64,000 nt of DNA from Herbiconiux sp. SALV-R1 (lineage in GTDB: Bacteria; Actinomycetota; Actinomycetes; Actinomycetales; Microbacteriaceae), in NCBI RefSeq assembly GCF_013113715.1, contig NZ_CP053344.1, forward strand, positions 3,720,001 to 3,784,000, given 5' to 3'. Under the pieces are notes generated by a model, which saw nothing but the letters and a program-made list of their open reading frames with translations, ran no database searches and was not told where the DNA came from. A program made the position numbers and the translations under genes. This document shows positions 17,249-24,973 of this stretch, piece by piece (positions within the stretch are counted from its first letter, which is position 1; each line of letters starts with the position of its first letter).

Positions 17249-18322
17249 ATGACCACCGAGACCACTTCGCCCACGGCCACCTCGACGCCGCGAGCACCGC
17301 ACCTCTTCACGCTGGAGAACGACAGCATCCGCGTCGTGCTCACCGACGCGGGAGCCCGACTTCTGGAGCTCTGGGTCCCAGACGCAGCGGGTGAACGCGC
17401 CGACGTCGTCCTCGGCCGGGACACTCTTGCCAATGCATTCCGCGACCCCAACTACATGGGTTCGACCGCAGGCCGATATACCAATCGCATCCGGGACGGA
17501 CGGTTCACTCTCGACGCGACCACCTACCAGCTCGAGCTCAACGAGGGCCGGAACCACCTGCACGGCGGCTTCGACGGATTCGACCGCCGATTCTGGGATG
17601 CCGAACCCGCGACCGACGGCAACGCTGTCACCTTCCGGCTCATCTCCGCCGATGGTGACGGCGGGTACCCGGGCGAACTCAGGTCGGCGGTCGAGTATCG
17701 GCTCACCGGGTCGGAACTCAGCATCACGATGACGGCGACGACGGATGCCGCGACCATCGTGAACTTGGTGAACCACTCCTACTTCAACCTCGGCGGCCAC
17801 GCCTCAGGCGACGTGCTGAGCCACCAGCTGGAACTCGATGCCCCCTTCTACACGCCAGTCGATGGCGATCTGCTGCCGACAGGGGAAATCCTCTCGGTCG
17901 AGGGCACACCCTTCGACTTCCGCACCCCGAAGGCGATCGGGCGGGACATCGGGGAGGTCGTCAACGAGGCAGCCGGCCGCGATGTCGACGAGGCGGCAGG
18001 TTACGACCACAACTGGATTCTCGCCGGGCGGGGCCTGCGCACGGTGGGCCGGGTGACCCATCCCGCCAGCGGGCGAACTCTCGACCTGGCGACCGATCAG
18101 GCGGGGGTGCAGCTGTACGTCGGCGGCTACCTCGGCGGGGTGAGCGCGAAAGCACCGCTCACCGAATACGCGCCGTTCGCGGGGTTCACGCTGGAAACGC
18201 AGACCTTCCCGGACTCGCCCCACCATTCACATTTCCCGAGCCCGGTTCTCCGAGCCGGCCAGCAGTACCGCAACACCATGGTGCTGACCTTCGGCGCCAC
18301 GACGCCGGCCGCACACGAGTGA
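17249..18322 (+). CDS. Aldose 1-epimerase (galactose mutarotase family)
   Basis: 357 residues. Active-site motifs of mutarotases are present: NRIRDGRF, NHLHGG with the substrate-binding His, VNHSYFNLGG with the catalytic His, and the C-terminal TLETQTFPDSPHH segment with the catalytic Glu. It interconverts alpha and beta anomers in the cytoplasm, which would supply the correct anomer to a dehydrogenase or oxidase. RBS AGGAAAG gives the start at 17249; an in-frame ATG 15 codons upstream lies inside the permease gene. It sits 7 nt after the permease stop and 7 nt before the oxidase gene. Confidence 0.92.
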   Translation: MTTETTSPTATSTPRAPHLFTLENDSIRVVLTDAGARLLELWVPDAAGERADVVLGRDTLANAFRDPNYMGSTAGRYTNRIRDGRFTLDATTYQLELNEGRNHLHGGFDGFDRRFWDAEPATDGNAVTFRLISADGDGGYPGELRSAVEYRLTGSELSITMTATTDAATIVNLVNHSYFNLGGHASGDVLSHQLELDAPFYTPVDGDLLPTGEILSVEGTPFDFRTPKAIGRDIGEVVNEAAGRDVDEAAGYDHNWILAGRGLRTVGRVTHPASGRTLDLATDQAGVQLYVGGYLGGVSAKAPLTEYAPFAGFTLETQTFPDSPHHSHFPSPVLRAGQQYRNTMVLTFGATTPAAHE

Positions 18323-18329
18323 GGACGAC

Positions 18330-19598
18330 ATGAGCATGCCTACGAAGAGCCAGCACACCAACTGGGCCGGCACCTACACCTACGCGTTCGACGCCATCGA
18401 GCAGCCCACGACGGTCGACGATCTGCAGCAGATCGTCGCCGATGCCGAGTCGCTGACCGTCGTCGGGTCGCGCCATTCGTTCTCGGGTATCACTGATGGT
18501 CGTCGAGCGGTGGCCTCCCCGGTCGACCTCGAGACGGTCTCGGTCTCCGCAGACAGATCCACCGTCGATGCGCCCGCAGGCATCACATACGGGTCACTCG
18601 CCTCGGTGCTGCACCGCGAAGGCCTGGCACTCCACAATCTCGCCTCCCTGCCGCACATCTCGATCGCCGGGGCGATCGCCACCGCCACCCATGGCTCCGG
18701 GCGGGCCAACGGAAATCTCGCCACCGCAGTCGTCGGCCTTCAGCTGGTTCTCGCCGACGGCAGTCTCCTGGAGGTCGACGAGGATCATCCCGATTTCGCG
18801 GGGATGGTCGTGCATCTCGGCGCTCTGGGTGTTGTCACTCGAGTGCGACTCCGCGTCGAGCCGGAATTCGAGGTCGAGCAGCGCGTCTACGAGAACGTGC
18901 CGTGGGACTCGGTCCTGGCCAACTTCGACGAGCTGATGGATGCTGCGTACAGCGTCAGCATCTTCACCGACCGTGCTCAAGCCACGACCCAACTCTGGTT
19001 GAAGCAGCGCACCGATCGCGCCGCGCTACCGCTCGCCGTTCTCGGACACGCGACCGCCACCGAGCACCTGCACCCCCTCCCCGGGTTCGACGCGATCAAC
19101 TGCACGCGGCAGCTGGGCATCCCGGGCCTGTGGTCGGAGAGGCTTCCGCACTTCCGTATGGACTTCACACCCAGTAACGGTGAGGAACTGCAGTCCGAGT
19201 TCCACCTGCCGGCGGCGAGCGCACCCGAAGCGGTGCGTGCGTTGCTGCCGCTGCGCGATCAGCTCTCGTCCGTCCTACAGGACTGGGAACTGCGTGCCGT
19301 GGCTGCCGACACCCTCTGGCTGAGCCCGCAGTACGAGCGGGAGACGGTGGCCGTACACATGACCTGGGACCCGGACACCGCCCGGGTGAGCAGGGCTGTG
19401 GAGCTGGTCGAGCGGGCGCTGGCCGACTTTGAACCGCGTCCCCACTGGGGAAAGGTATTCAGTGAGTCGTCTCGGCCGGCCGCATCCCTCTACCCCCGCT
19501 TCGAGGACTTCCTCTCACTACGACAGCGCCTGGATCCCCATGGAACTTTCCTCAATCCGTGGCTGATCGCGAATGTCCTCGGAGCGGAAGGTCGATGA
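18330..19598 (+). CDS. FAD-dependent alditol oxidase (AldO/xylitol oxidase-like)
   Basis: 422-residue flavoprotein of the VAO/PCMH fold. GSRHSFS contains His49, the site of covalent FAD attachment in Streptomyces AldO. LASLPHISIAGAIATATHGSG is the second FAD-loop motif. The ALO C-terminal cap and the terminal RPHWGKVF segment with substrate-site residues match AldO. AldO-type enzymes oxidise xylitol, sorbitol and other alditols at C1 to the aldose, releasing hydrogen peroxide. Here it would feed an alditol into the aldose-to-aldonate route. The stop overlaps the IclR start as ATGA (19595-19598). Confidence 0.88.
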   Translation: MSMPTKSQHTNWAGTYTYAFDAIEQPTTVDDLQQIVADAESLTVVGSRHSFSGITDGRRAVASPVDLETVSVSADRSTVDAPAGITYGSLASVLHREGLALHNLASLPHISIAGAIATATHGSGRANGNLATAVVGLQLVLADGSLLEVDEDHPDFAGMVVHLGALGVVTRVRLRVEPEFEVEQRVYENVPWDSVLANFDELMDAAYSVSIFTDRAQATTQLWLKQRTDRAALPLAVLGHATATEHLHPLPGFDAINCTRQLGIPGLWSERLPHFRMDFTPSNGEELQSEFHLPAASAPEAVRALLPLRDQLSSVLQDWELRAVAADTLWLSPQYERETVAVHMTWDPDTARVSRAVELVERALADFEPRPHWGKVFSESSRPAASLYPRFEDFLSLRQRLDPHGTFLNPWLIANVLGAEGR

Positions 19599-20482
19599 GC
19601 CCCGTCCAGTACAGTGCCGACGTTGCTAACGTGTTCGCCATGACAGACTCAGATTCGCTTCAGCCGAATGATCCAACCGACCGCTACACGCTGCGGAGCG
19701 TCTCCCGCGCCTTGCGTCTCCTGGATCTGCTGGGCGAGGCGGGAGGTACGGGTTTTACCGTCACGGAACTCTCCGCTCAGCTCGGGGCGTCCAAGAGCGC
19801 GACTTTCGCGCTGCTGCGCACGCTGGTCGCCCAGTCCTACGTCTCCGAGGTGCAACCGGGCCCCCGGTACCGGCTCGGTAGGGCGGTCATCCGCCTCGCC
19901 GACAGTCTCAACGAGGGGCTCGGACTGATGGATGTGTGCCGGCCGGTCATGCACGAACTCACCGCTCGCACCGGTTGGACGACCCGACTGGCAGTCGCCG
20001 ATGAGGGCCATCCCGTCTTCATCGATCGCGTCGATGGTCCTGGGACCATCCGGTTCACGACCCAGCTGGGCCGCCGCGAGTTCCCCCATCACAGCGCCGC
20101 CGGAAAGGCGCTGCTGTCGACGCTGTCGGCCGAGCAGGTCGCCAGAATCGCTGCCGAGAACGGTCTTCCCGAGCGCACCCGACACACCATCACCGACGTG
20201 TCGACGCTGATGAACGATCTGTCCATGAGCCGCGAGCGCGGCTACGCGATCGACGACGAGGAAGACGACGAGGGCGTGTACTGCGTCGGCGCCGCCTTCC
20301 TCGGCCGCGACGGATCGCCTCTGGGATCCATCAGCATCACCGGCCTGAAACGTGACATCACCACCTGGCGCGCCCGAGAGCTCGGAGAGCTCGTACGGGA
20401 ACACGCCGACAAGATCTCGAACGGCTTTGGAGGCCCATCATGGCAGGAGTATCTGCTGACGAATCCACCCGCGAACCACTGA
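19595..20482 (+). CDS. IclR-family transcriptional regulator of the sugar-acid cluster
   Basis: 295 residues. The N-terminal winged HTH runs about residues 30-85 (SRALRLLDLLGE, FTVTELSAQLGASKSATFALLRTLV), followed by the IclR effector domain (LGLMDVCRPVMHELTARTGWTTRLAV, GRREFPHHSAAGKALLS, YAIDDEEDDEGVYCVGAAFLGRDG). It is the only regulator in the regulon, so it probably binds the paired palindromes at 15552 and 15673 and responds to a pathway intermediate. The start at 19595 is supported by GGAAGG and by ATGA coupling. An ATG at 19640 could serve an independent start. Confidence 0.9.
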   Translation: MSPVQYSADVANVFAMTDSDSLQPNDPTDRYTLRSVSRALRLLDLLGEAGGTGFTVTELSAQLGASKSATFALLRTLVAQSYVSEVQPGPRYRLGRAVIRLADSLNEGLGLMDVCRPVMHELTARTGWTTRLAVADEGHPVFIDRVDGPGTIRFTTQLGRREFPHHSAAGKALLSTLSAEQVARIAAENGLPERTRHTITDVSTLMNDLSMSRERGYAIDDEEDDEGVYCVGAAFLGRDGSPLGSISITGLKRDITTWRARELGELVREHADKISNGFGGPSWQEYLLTNPPANH

Positions 20483-21525
20483 CCGAAAAGAGCGGCACCG
20501 GCATTGCCGTCGTCGTCAGCGCGCCACACGACATCCGCCTGACCGAACGCACATGGACGCCCCCCGGTCCGGGCGAAGTGCGTATCGTGCCCGCATTCGC
20601 TGGCGTGTGCGGCACCGATCTCGAGATCATCGACGGCGCGATGGACCCGGCCTACGTGCGCTACCCCCTGGTTCTCGGCCACGAGTGGAGCGGTACCGTC
20701 GCCGAGACGGGATCGGGGGTCACGCGTGTGCAGCCGGGCGACCATGTGGTAGTAGAAGGGATCGTCCCCGACGGGACGTGTCCCGCCTGCCGGGCCGGCG
20801 CGACGAATCTCTGCGCCCAGTACGACGAATTGGGTTTCACCAAAGACGGAGCCGCCGGTCCGAGCGTCACCGCGGCCGAACATCTGGTACACCGCCTCAG
20901 CGACTCCGTCGCCCTCGAGACAGGGGCGCTGGTCGAACCGATGGCGGTCGTCATCCGCGGCATGAACGAGCTGCCACCCGAACGCGGAAGCCGGCTTCTC
21001 GTCATCGGCGACGGCACCGTCGGACTACTCGCCGCCCACGCAGCCCGTCTGTGGTCTCCGTCATCTATCGTGGTAGCGGGCCTGCGGGAGAGTCAACGTC
21101 AGCTTGCGTTGCGGCTTGGCGCAACGGAGTTCACCACCGGCTCCATCGATCCACGCAGCTTTGACTACGTCATCGAAGCTGCCGGGGCGGTTTCCGCGGT
21201 CGAGACGGCATTCACCGCTCCGCGCCGCGGGGGGCAATTGCTACTCCTCGGCATCGCCGGCCATGAGCGCGCGGTGAGTATCAGCAGCGACGACATCGTC
21301 AACAACGATCTTCGCATTCGCGGGAGTTTCGGGTACACCGCGGAGGCATGGCGGCTCGTGGTCGCGCTTCTGAACCAGGGTTCACTCGACCCCAGCCCGG
21401 TCGTCACCCATCGGTATCCACTGACCAGTATCGAGCATGCCATCAGCGCCCTGCGTGGCCACGACCTGCCCAGTGGCGAGCCGCGCGGCAAGGTCCTGCT
21501 CGTTCCCGGCGAGGTCACGGCATGA
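20440..21525 (+). CDS. Zinc-dependent alcohol/polyol dehydrogenase (MDR family)
   Basis: 361 residues. Catalytic zinc site: VCGTDLEIIDG (Cys) and LGHEWSGTV (His-Glu). The structural zinc lobe DGTCPACRAGATNLC keeps three cysteines, while the usual first Cys is Asp. The NAD-binding loop is VIGDGTVGLLAA. Relatives oxidise sorbitol, threonine or other secondary alcohols. The start at 20440, inside the end of the IclR gene by 43 nt, is chosen because GGAGG precedes it. The stop overlaps the aldolase start by ATGA. It likely oxidises a polyol or keto-acid intermediate of the pathway. Confidence 0.87.
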   Translation: MAGVSADESTREPLTEKSGTGIAVVVSAPHDIRLTERTWTPPGPGEVRIVPAFAGVCGTDLEIIDGAMDPAYVRYPLVLGHEWSGTVAETGSGVTRVQPGDHVVVEGIVPDGTCPACRAGATNLCAQYDELGFTKDGAAGPSVTAAEHLVHRLSDSVALETGALVEPMAVVIRGMNELPPERGSRLLVIGDGTVGLLAAHAARLWSPSSIVVAGLRESQRQLALRLGATEFTTGSIDPRSFDYVIEAAGAVSAVETAFTAPRRGGQLLLLGIAGHERAVSISSDDIVNNDLRIRGSFGYTAEAWRLVVALLNQGSLDPSPVVTHRYPLTSIEHAISALRGHDLPSGEPRGKVLLVPGEVTA

Positions 21526-22163
21526 TCACCCGAGGAGTATTCGACCTCGAACAGTTGGAAGCTGCACGGATCGTCGCAATACTCCGGAGTGACAGCGCGT
21601 CCCACCTCGCCGCTTGCGCAGAGACCCTCATCGATTCCGGCATCTCCGCTCTGGAGTTCGCTCTGACGACCCCCGGCTCGGTCGAAGCCATCAGGCAGAT
21701 GTCGTCTTCGATTCCAGAGGGCGTGTATCTCGGCGCGGGAACCGTCATCACCACCGAGCTGGCCTCCGCTGCGGCCGAGTCAGGTGCGAGCTTCTTCGTG
21801 ACGCCTGCAGTGGTCCTCGACGTCCTGAGTGCCGCGGTCGAGCGCAGAATCCCGGTGCTCTGTGGCGCCGCAACGGCCACCGAGGCGCTGACGGCTCATA
21901 GAGCGGGTGCTCTCGCTGTGAAGGTCTTTCCAGCTGGGGTGGGGTCGCCGCAGCTCATCAGGGCACTTCGCGAGCCCCTTCCGTTCATTCCGCTCGTCCC
22001 GACCGGAGGCGTCGACGAACGCAATGCGGGCGAGTGCATCAGAGCCGGCGCGACCGCCGTCGGTGTAGGACGGAGCCTGCTCGGTGACGCCACAGAAGGA
22101 GGGTCGCTCCGCGCGCTCAGAGAACGGGCACTCCGCCTGCAGGAGGCCGTCCGGGTCGGCTGA
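21522..22163 (+). CDS. KDPG/KHG-type aldolase
   Basis: 213-residue class I aldolase of the Eda family. The Schiff-base lysine is Lys134 (LAVKVFPAG), the catalytic Glu is Glu45 (ALEFALTTPG), and AILR and GAGTVITTE match the phosphate/carboxylate loops. FFVTPA and PTGGVDERNAGECI complete the barrel. It cleaves 2-keto-3-deoxy-6-phosphogluconate or an analogue to pyruvate plus an aldehyde, closing the route that starts with the dehydratase. ATGA overlap with the dehydrogenase sets the start. A strong terminator follows. Confidence 0.9.
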   Translation: MITRGVFDLEQLEAARIVAILRSDSASHLAACAETLIDSGISALEFALTTPGSVEAIRQMSSSIPEGVYLGAGTVITTELASAAAESGASFFVTPAVVLDVLSAAVERRIPVLCGAATATEALTAHRAGALAVKVFPAGVGSPQLIRALREPLPFIPLVPTGGVDERNAGECIRAGATAVGVGRSLLGDATEGGSLRALRERALRLQEAVRVG

Positions 22164-22208
22164 ATATGGCCCGGCGATTCACGGCCATCGGCGAAGGCTC
22201 GGACCAGC

Positions 22209-22242
22209 GTCCGTCGTGCGGCGTGGTGGCCGCACGACGGAC
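22209..22242. terminator. Bidirectional hairpin terminator
   Basis: GTCCGTCGTGCGGC (22209-22222) and GCCGCACGACGGAC (22229-22242) form a perfect 14-bp stem around a GTGGTG loop. It lies between the convergent aldolase and SDR genes and should end transcription from both sides, although no long U tract follows. Confidence 0.75.
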
Positions 22243-22275
22243 CCATTCATCGCATACGGTGGCGAGCCGCCTGGC

Positions 22276-23019
22276 TCACGCTCGCTCAGAAGCTCGACCG
22301 GTCGCCTCGGGAAGGAAAGGCGTGGCGTACATCTCGCGGAGGTCTCCCCCGAGCTGCGCTTTGAGCCGCCGGGTGGTGTCGTCGGTGATCACCTCCCAGG
22401 CGCCCTCCGCAAGGGCGTCGTAGGTCTGGCTGACGACGCTGCCCGCTTCGATCATCGGCAGATCGAGCCCCCGAGTCATGGGAGTCTCGGCGAGGAAGAG
22501 GTGCACCCCGACGACATGAGTGCCCTGCTCTTCCAGCTCGATGCGCAGAGAATTCGTCGCCGACCACAGGGCGGCTTTCGATGCGGCGTACGCCGTCGGG
22601 ACGCTGATCCAGCTCGCGGCCGAGAGCACGTTGATCACCGCGCCACCACCGTTGCGCGCGAGCACCGGCGCGAAGGCTTGAGCGACACGCAGCGCACCGA
22701 AGAAATTGGTCTCCATCGTCACACGCAGTGCGTCATCGGAACCCCTCAGCAGCGACACATCCTCGGCGAGTGCCACTCCGGCATTGTTGATGACGAGGTC
22801 GACGTCGCCGGCGGACTCCGCAGCGATGCGCGCCGCCGGTGCATCGGCGACATCGAGCACGAGGGGCACGACCCGGTCGTCTTCCCACTCACGCGGGTTC
22901 CGCGCCGTCGCGTAGACACGCGCGGCACCACGGTCGAGCGCTTGACGCACGAATTCGCGACCGAGTCCTCCGTTCGCCCCCGTCACCAATGCTGTCCGTC
23001 CGTGCAGGGTCGGCTTCAT
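22276..23019 (-). CDS. SDR-family oxidoreductase under TetR control
   Basis: 247-residue classical short-chain dehydrogenase. The glycine motif TGANGGLG is near residues 14-21, NNAG near 81, and catalytic Ser (LSAAS), Tyr and Lys (YAASK) are present. It is divergent from a TetR gene, with two palindromic operators in the 84-nt gap, so it is very probably that regulator's target, for example in detoxification of a carbonyl compound. GGAAG five bases before the ATG at 23019 favours that start over an ATG four codons upstream. Confidence 0.88.
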   Translation of the reverse strand: MKPTLHGRTALVTGANGGLGREFVRQALDRGAARVYATARNPREWEDDRVVPLVLDVADAPAARIAAESAGDVDLVINNAGVALAEDVSLLRGSDDALRVTMETNFFGALRVAQAFAPVLARNGGGAVINVLSAASWISVPTAYAASKAALWSATNSLRIELEEQGTHVVGVHLFLAETPMTRGLDLPMIEAGSVVSQTYDALAEGAWEVITDDTTRRLKAQLGGDLREMYATPFLPEATGRASERA

Positions 23020-23037
23020 GTACGCTTCCATTCCATA

Positions 23038-23060
23038 GATGTGGGGACTCTCCCCACATC
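23038..23060. promoter_or_regulatory. Perfect 23-bp palindromic operator between SDR and TetR genes
   Basis: Two 10-bp arms (GATGTGGGGA / TCCCCACATC) flank CTC. It lies 18 nt before the SDR start, so repressor binding would block the SDR message, and it shares the core GGGGAC..TCCCC with a second site at 23067-23081. Confidence 0.75.
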
Positions 23061-23066
23061 AGTATA

Positions 23067-23081
23067 TGGGGACAGTCCCCA
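23067..23081. promoter_or_regulatory. Second palindromic operator (TGGGGAC-A-GTCCCCA)
   Basis: Perfect 7-bp arms with a one-base centre, 21 nt before the TetR start codon. The two sites are about 25 bp apart centre to centre, suggesting separate dimers controlling the two divergent genes. Confidence 0.7.
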
Positions 23082-23102
23082 CTTCGAACGGATGGGCCGA
23101 CC

Positions 23103-23663
23103 ATGACGGGGAGACCACGCGCCGATGCCGCACGCAACAGGGCGGCTCTCCTGGCGGCTGCTCGTGTCACTTTCGATGCGGAGGGAACGGATGCCTCGCT
23201 CGATAGGATCGCCCAGACCGCCGGCGTGGGGAACGCGACCCTGTACCGCAACTTCCCCACGCGCGACGAGCTGCTGGTCGAACTGATGCGAGAGAACATC
23301 CAGCACCTCATCGACAGTGGCGACGAGCTGGCGGCGGAGACCACGGCGTCAGCGGCACTCGGCGAGTGGCTATGCCGCCTCACCTGGCATCTGCGCACCT
23401 GGCACGGGATGCCGGCACGAATCATCGACGCCCTCGCCGACGACACCTCGGTCGTTCGAGAGGCATGCGCACCGTTGAGAGACCGAACTGCCGTGTTCCT
23501 CGCTGCGGCCACAGGAGGGCGTGACGTCGACGTCGACGATGTCTTCGAGCTGGTGACCCTGCTCTCATTCGGGGTGGACCGGTTCGGTGACAGCGAAGAT
23601 CATGCCCGCAGGCGCGTGATGCTCGCATTCACCGGCATCCTGCCTGACACGATCTTTCCCTGA
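23103..23663 (+). CDS. TetR/AcrR-family regulator
   Basis: 186 residues. The N-terminal HTH runs about residues 8-55 (RNRAALLAAARVTFDAEGTDASLDRIAQTAGVGNATLYRNFPTRDELL broken here for length), with the canonical ATLYRNFPTRDELL recognition region. The C-terminal half is a helical ligand/dimer domain of the SACE_7040 or TetR_C type. It likely represses itself and the divergent SDR gene through the palindromes at 23038-23081. The ribosome site is weak, so low expression is expected. The inducer is unknown. Confidence 0.88.
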   Translation: MTGRPRADAARNRAALLAAARVTFDAEGTDASLDRIAQTAGVGNATLYRNFPTRDELLVELMRENIQHLIDSGDELAAETTASAALGEWLCRLTWHLRTWHGMPARIIDALADDTSVVREACAPLRDRTAVFLAAATGGRDVDVDDVFELVTLLSFGVDRFGDSEDHARRRVMLAFTGILPDTIFP

Positions 23664-23726
23664 GGCGCACGCTCGCCGCGCCCCACCCCGCCCGTGCCGG
23701 TGCCCGTGCCCGTGCGAGCGAGGAGA

Positions 23727-23787
23727 CCGTTCAGCACACGAAGAGGACCTAACTGTTCGCGCCGCGTACGCGGGACGTGCTGAACGG
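23727..23787. repeat. 11-bp inverted repeat between convergent genes
   Basis: CCGTTCAGCAC (23727-23737) is exactly repeated in reverse complement at 23777-23787, with 39 nt between. The 155-nt gap lies between two convergent genes, so it may serve as a terminator. The long loop is unusual, and a remnant end of a small mobile element is possible. Upstream, 23690-23715 carries a short GTGCCC-type tandem run. Confidence 0.4.
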
Positions 23788-23818
23788 CCACCTCACCCCA
23801 CCCTCGACGCGTCCCGCC

Positions 23819-24730
23819 TCAGGCGTTCTCGCGCACGAGGCGTGCGGCCAGATCGAGCGCAAAGCCGAGCTGCTGCACCTGCAGCGCAGCGCTCCCCCGC
23901 TCGAAGTCGATGGCGTGACCGGCGCCCGTGAACAGCTCCGCGTCGACCCGTGGCGAAGCAGTGAGAGCCGACACGAACTCGGCCACCTGATCGTCGCTGC
24001 TCAACCAGAGGGCGTCGTACTCGCCGTGACGCAGGTGCACAGGCACGGCAATGTCTTTCGTGATCTCGCCGAACAGCCGCGGCTCCCACAGCGTGCCGAT
24101 CTCGAGCAGTTCGGCCTTGGACACGGGCACGCTCGCGAAGGCCGCAGCCTCCGGCATCTCCGGGCGACGCGTCCAGTCGCGGCCGAACATCAGGCCCGCC
24201 TTCACCCCGGGAGGGATGGGCACCCACTCCGGCGCCTGCTCCCAGTTCGCCGCGAAACCCTCGGGCAAGCGCACGAGGCAGCCCGACACGGCGATGCCGA
24301 GCAGCGGCCACCCCGGTCGGCGCGCGGCGATCGCCATCGCCACCACGGCGCCGAACGAATGTCCGATCAGGAACACCCCTGCAGTCCCCGCCCCATACTC
24401 GGTCCAAAGTTCCGCGATGAGATGGTCGAGCACCTCGGCGTTGGCCAAGAAGACCGAGTCGCCGGTGGAGACGGCGTCGCTTCCGCCGTAGCCGGGGCGG
24501 TCGAGGGCGATGACGGGTACGTCGAGGGCTGCCGCCCGATCGAGCAGCGAGTGCTGGGGCACGGTGAAGTAGTCGGAGGTGTAGCCGCCGCCATGGATGG
24601 CCACCACCAGAGGCACGTCGCGGTTGGCGAGGGCCGCCGGCGACAACCGGTGCTGCCCGGCGAAGGTCATGCCCTTGGCCGGGCCGTCGGATGCGACGGT
24701 GTGCGTGAAGCGGGTCGGGTCGTGCGTCAT
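23819..24730 (-). CDS. Alpha/beta-hydrolase
   Basis: 303 residues with the alpha/beta-hydrolase fold. The oxyanion segment is AIHGGGYTSDYF, the nucleophile elbow is IGHSFGAV with Ser about residue 126, the acid is Asp in GEYDALW, and the catalytic His is in TGAGHAIDFE. There is no signal peptide, so it is cytoplasmic. The substrate is unknown; esterase or ring-fission-product hydrolase activity are both possible. The start at 24730 has GGAG six bases upstream; an ATG seven codons earlier lacks one. It is divergent from the tandem MarR gene and may be its target. Confidence 0.85.
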   Translation of the reverse strand: MTHDPTRFTHTVASDGPAKGMTFAGQHRLSPAALANRDVPLVVAIHGGGYTSDYFTVPQHSLLDRAAALDVPVIALDRPGYGGSDAVSTGDSVFLANAEVLDHLIAELWTEYGAGTAGVFLIGHSFGAVVAMAIAARRPGWPLLGIAVSGCLVRLPEGFAANWEQAPEWVPIPPGVKAGLMFGRDWTRRPEMPEAAAFASVPVSKAELLEIGTLWEPRLFGEITKDIAVPVHLRHGEYDALWLSSDDQVAEFVSALTASPRVDAELFTGAGHAIDFERGSAALQVQQLGFALDLAARLVRENA

Positions 24731-24811
24731 CGGTGCTCCAACTTTCGTCATTGAAAAGGTGTGCGCTGGGCGCGGCGGGGAGCCGCCTGAGCGGCGCGAT
24801 CCCTCGAGCGC

Positions 24812-24848
24812 CCCATCAGATTAGTTGGTGTGCGTCTTATTTTAGAGA
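24812..24848. promoter_or_regulatory. AT-rich promoter island between hydrolase and MarR genes
   Basis: The stretch around AGATTAGTTGGTGTGC and CTTATTTTAGAG is markedly richer in A/T than the surrounding DNA and lies in the divergent gap. It probably holds the hydrolase promoter and a MarR site. No clean palindrome was seen. Confidence 0.35.
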
Positions 24849-24973
24849 GCCGATCCGGTGATCGAGACGACAGGTGCGGTGGCGTCGATACGAGGAGCAG
24901 GCTAGGTGGGTCGGGCCCGGTCGGGGCGGCACGTAGTGTGCACGCATCCGGCTGCCCATAGGATGAGTGCCGG

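Noticed and set aside
4690-22163. Sulfoquinovose (sulfo-Entner-Doudoroff) pathway
   Set aside because: Mutarotase, SDR, lactonase, dehydratase and aldolase types match superficially, but no sulfoquinovosidase, no sulfolactaldehyde dehydrogenase and no sulfonate exporter are present, and a sugar-acid kinase is.
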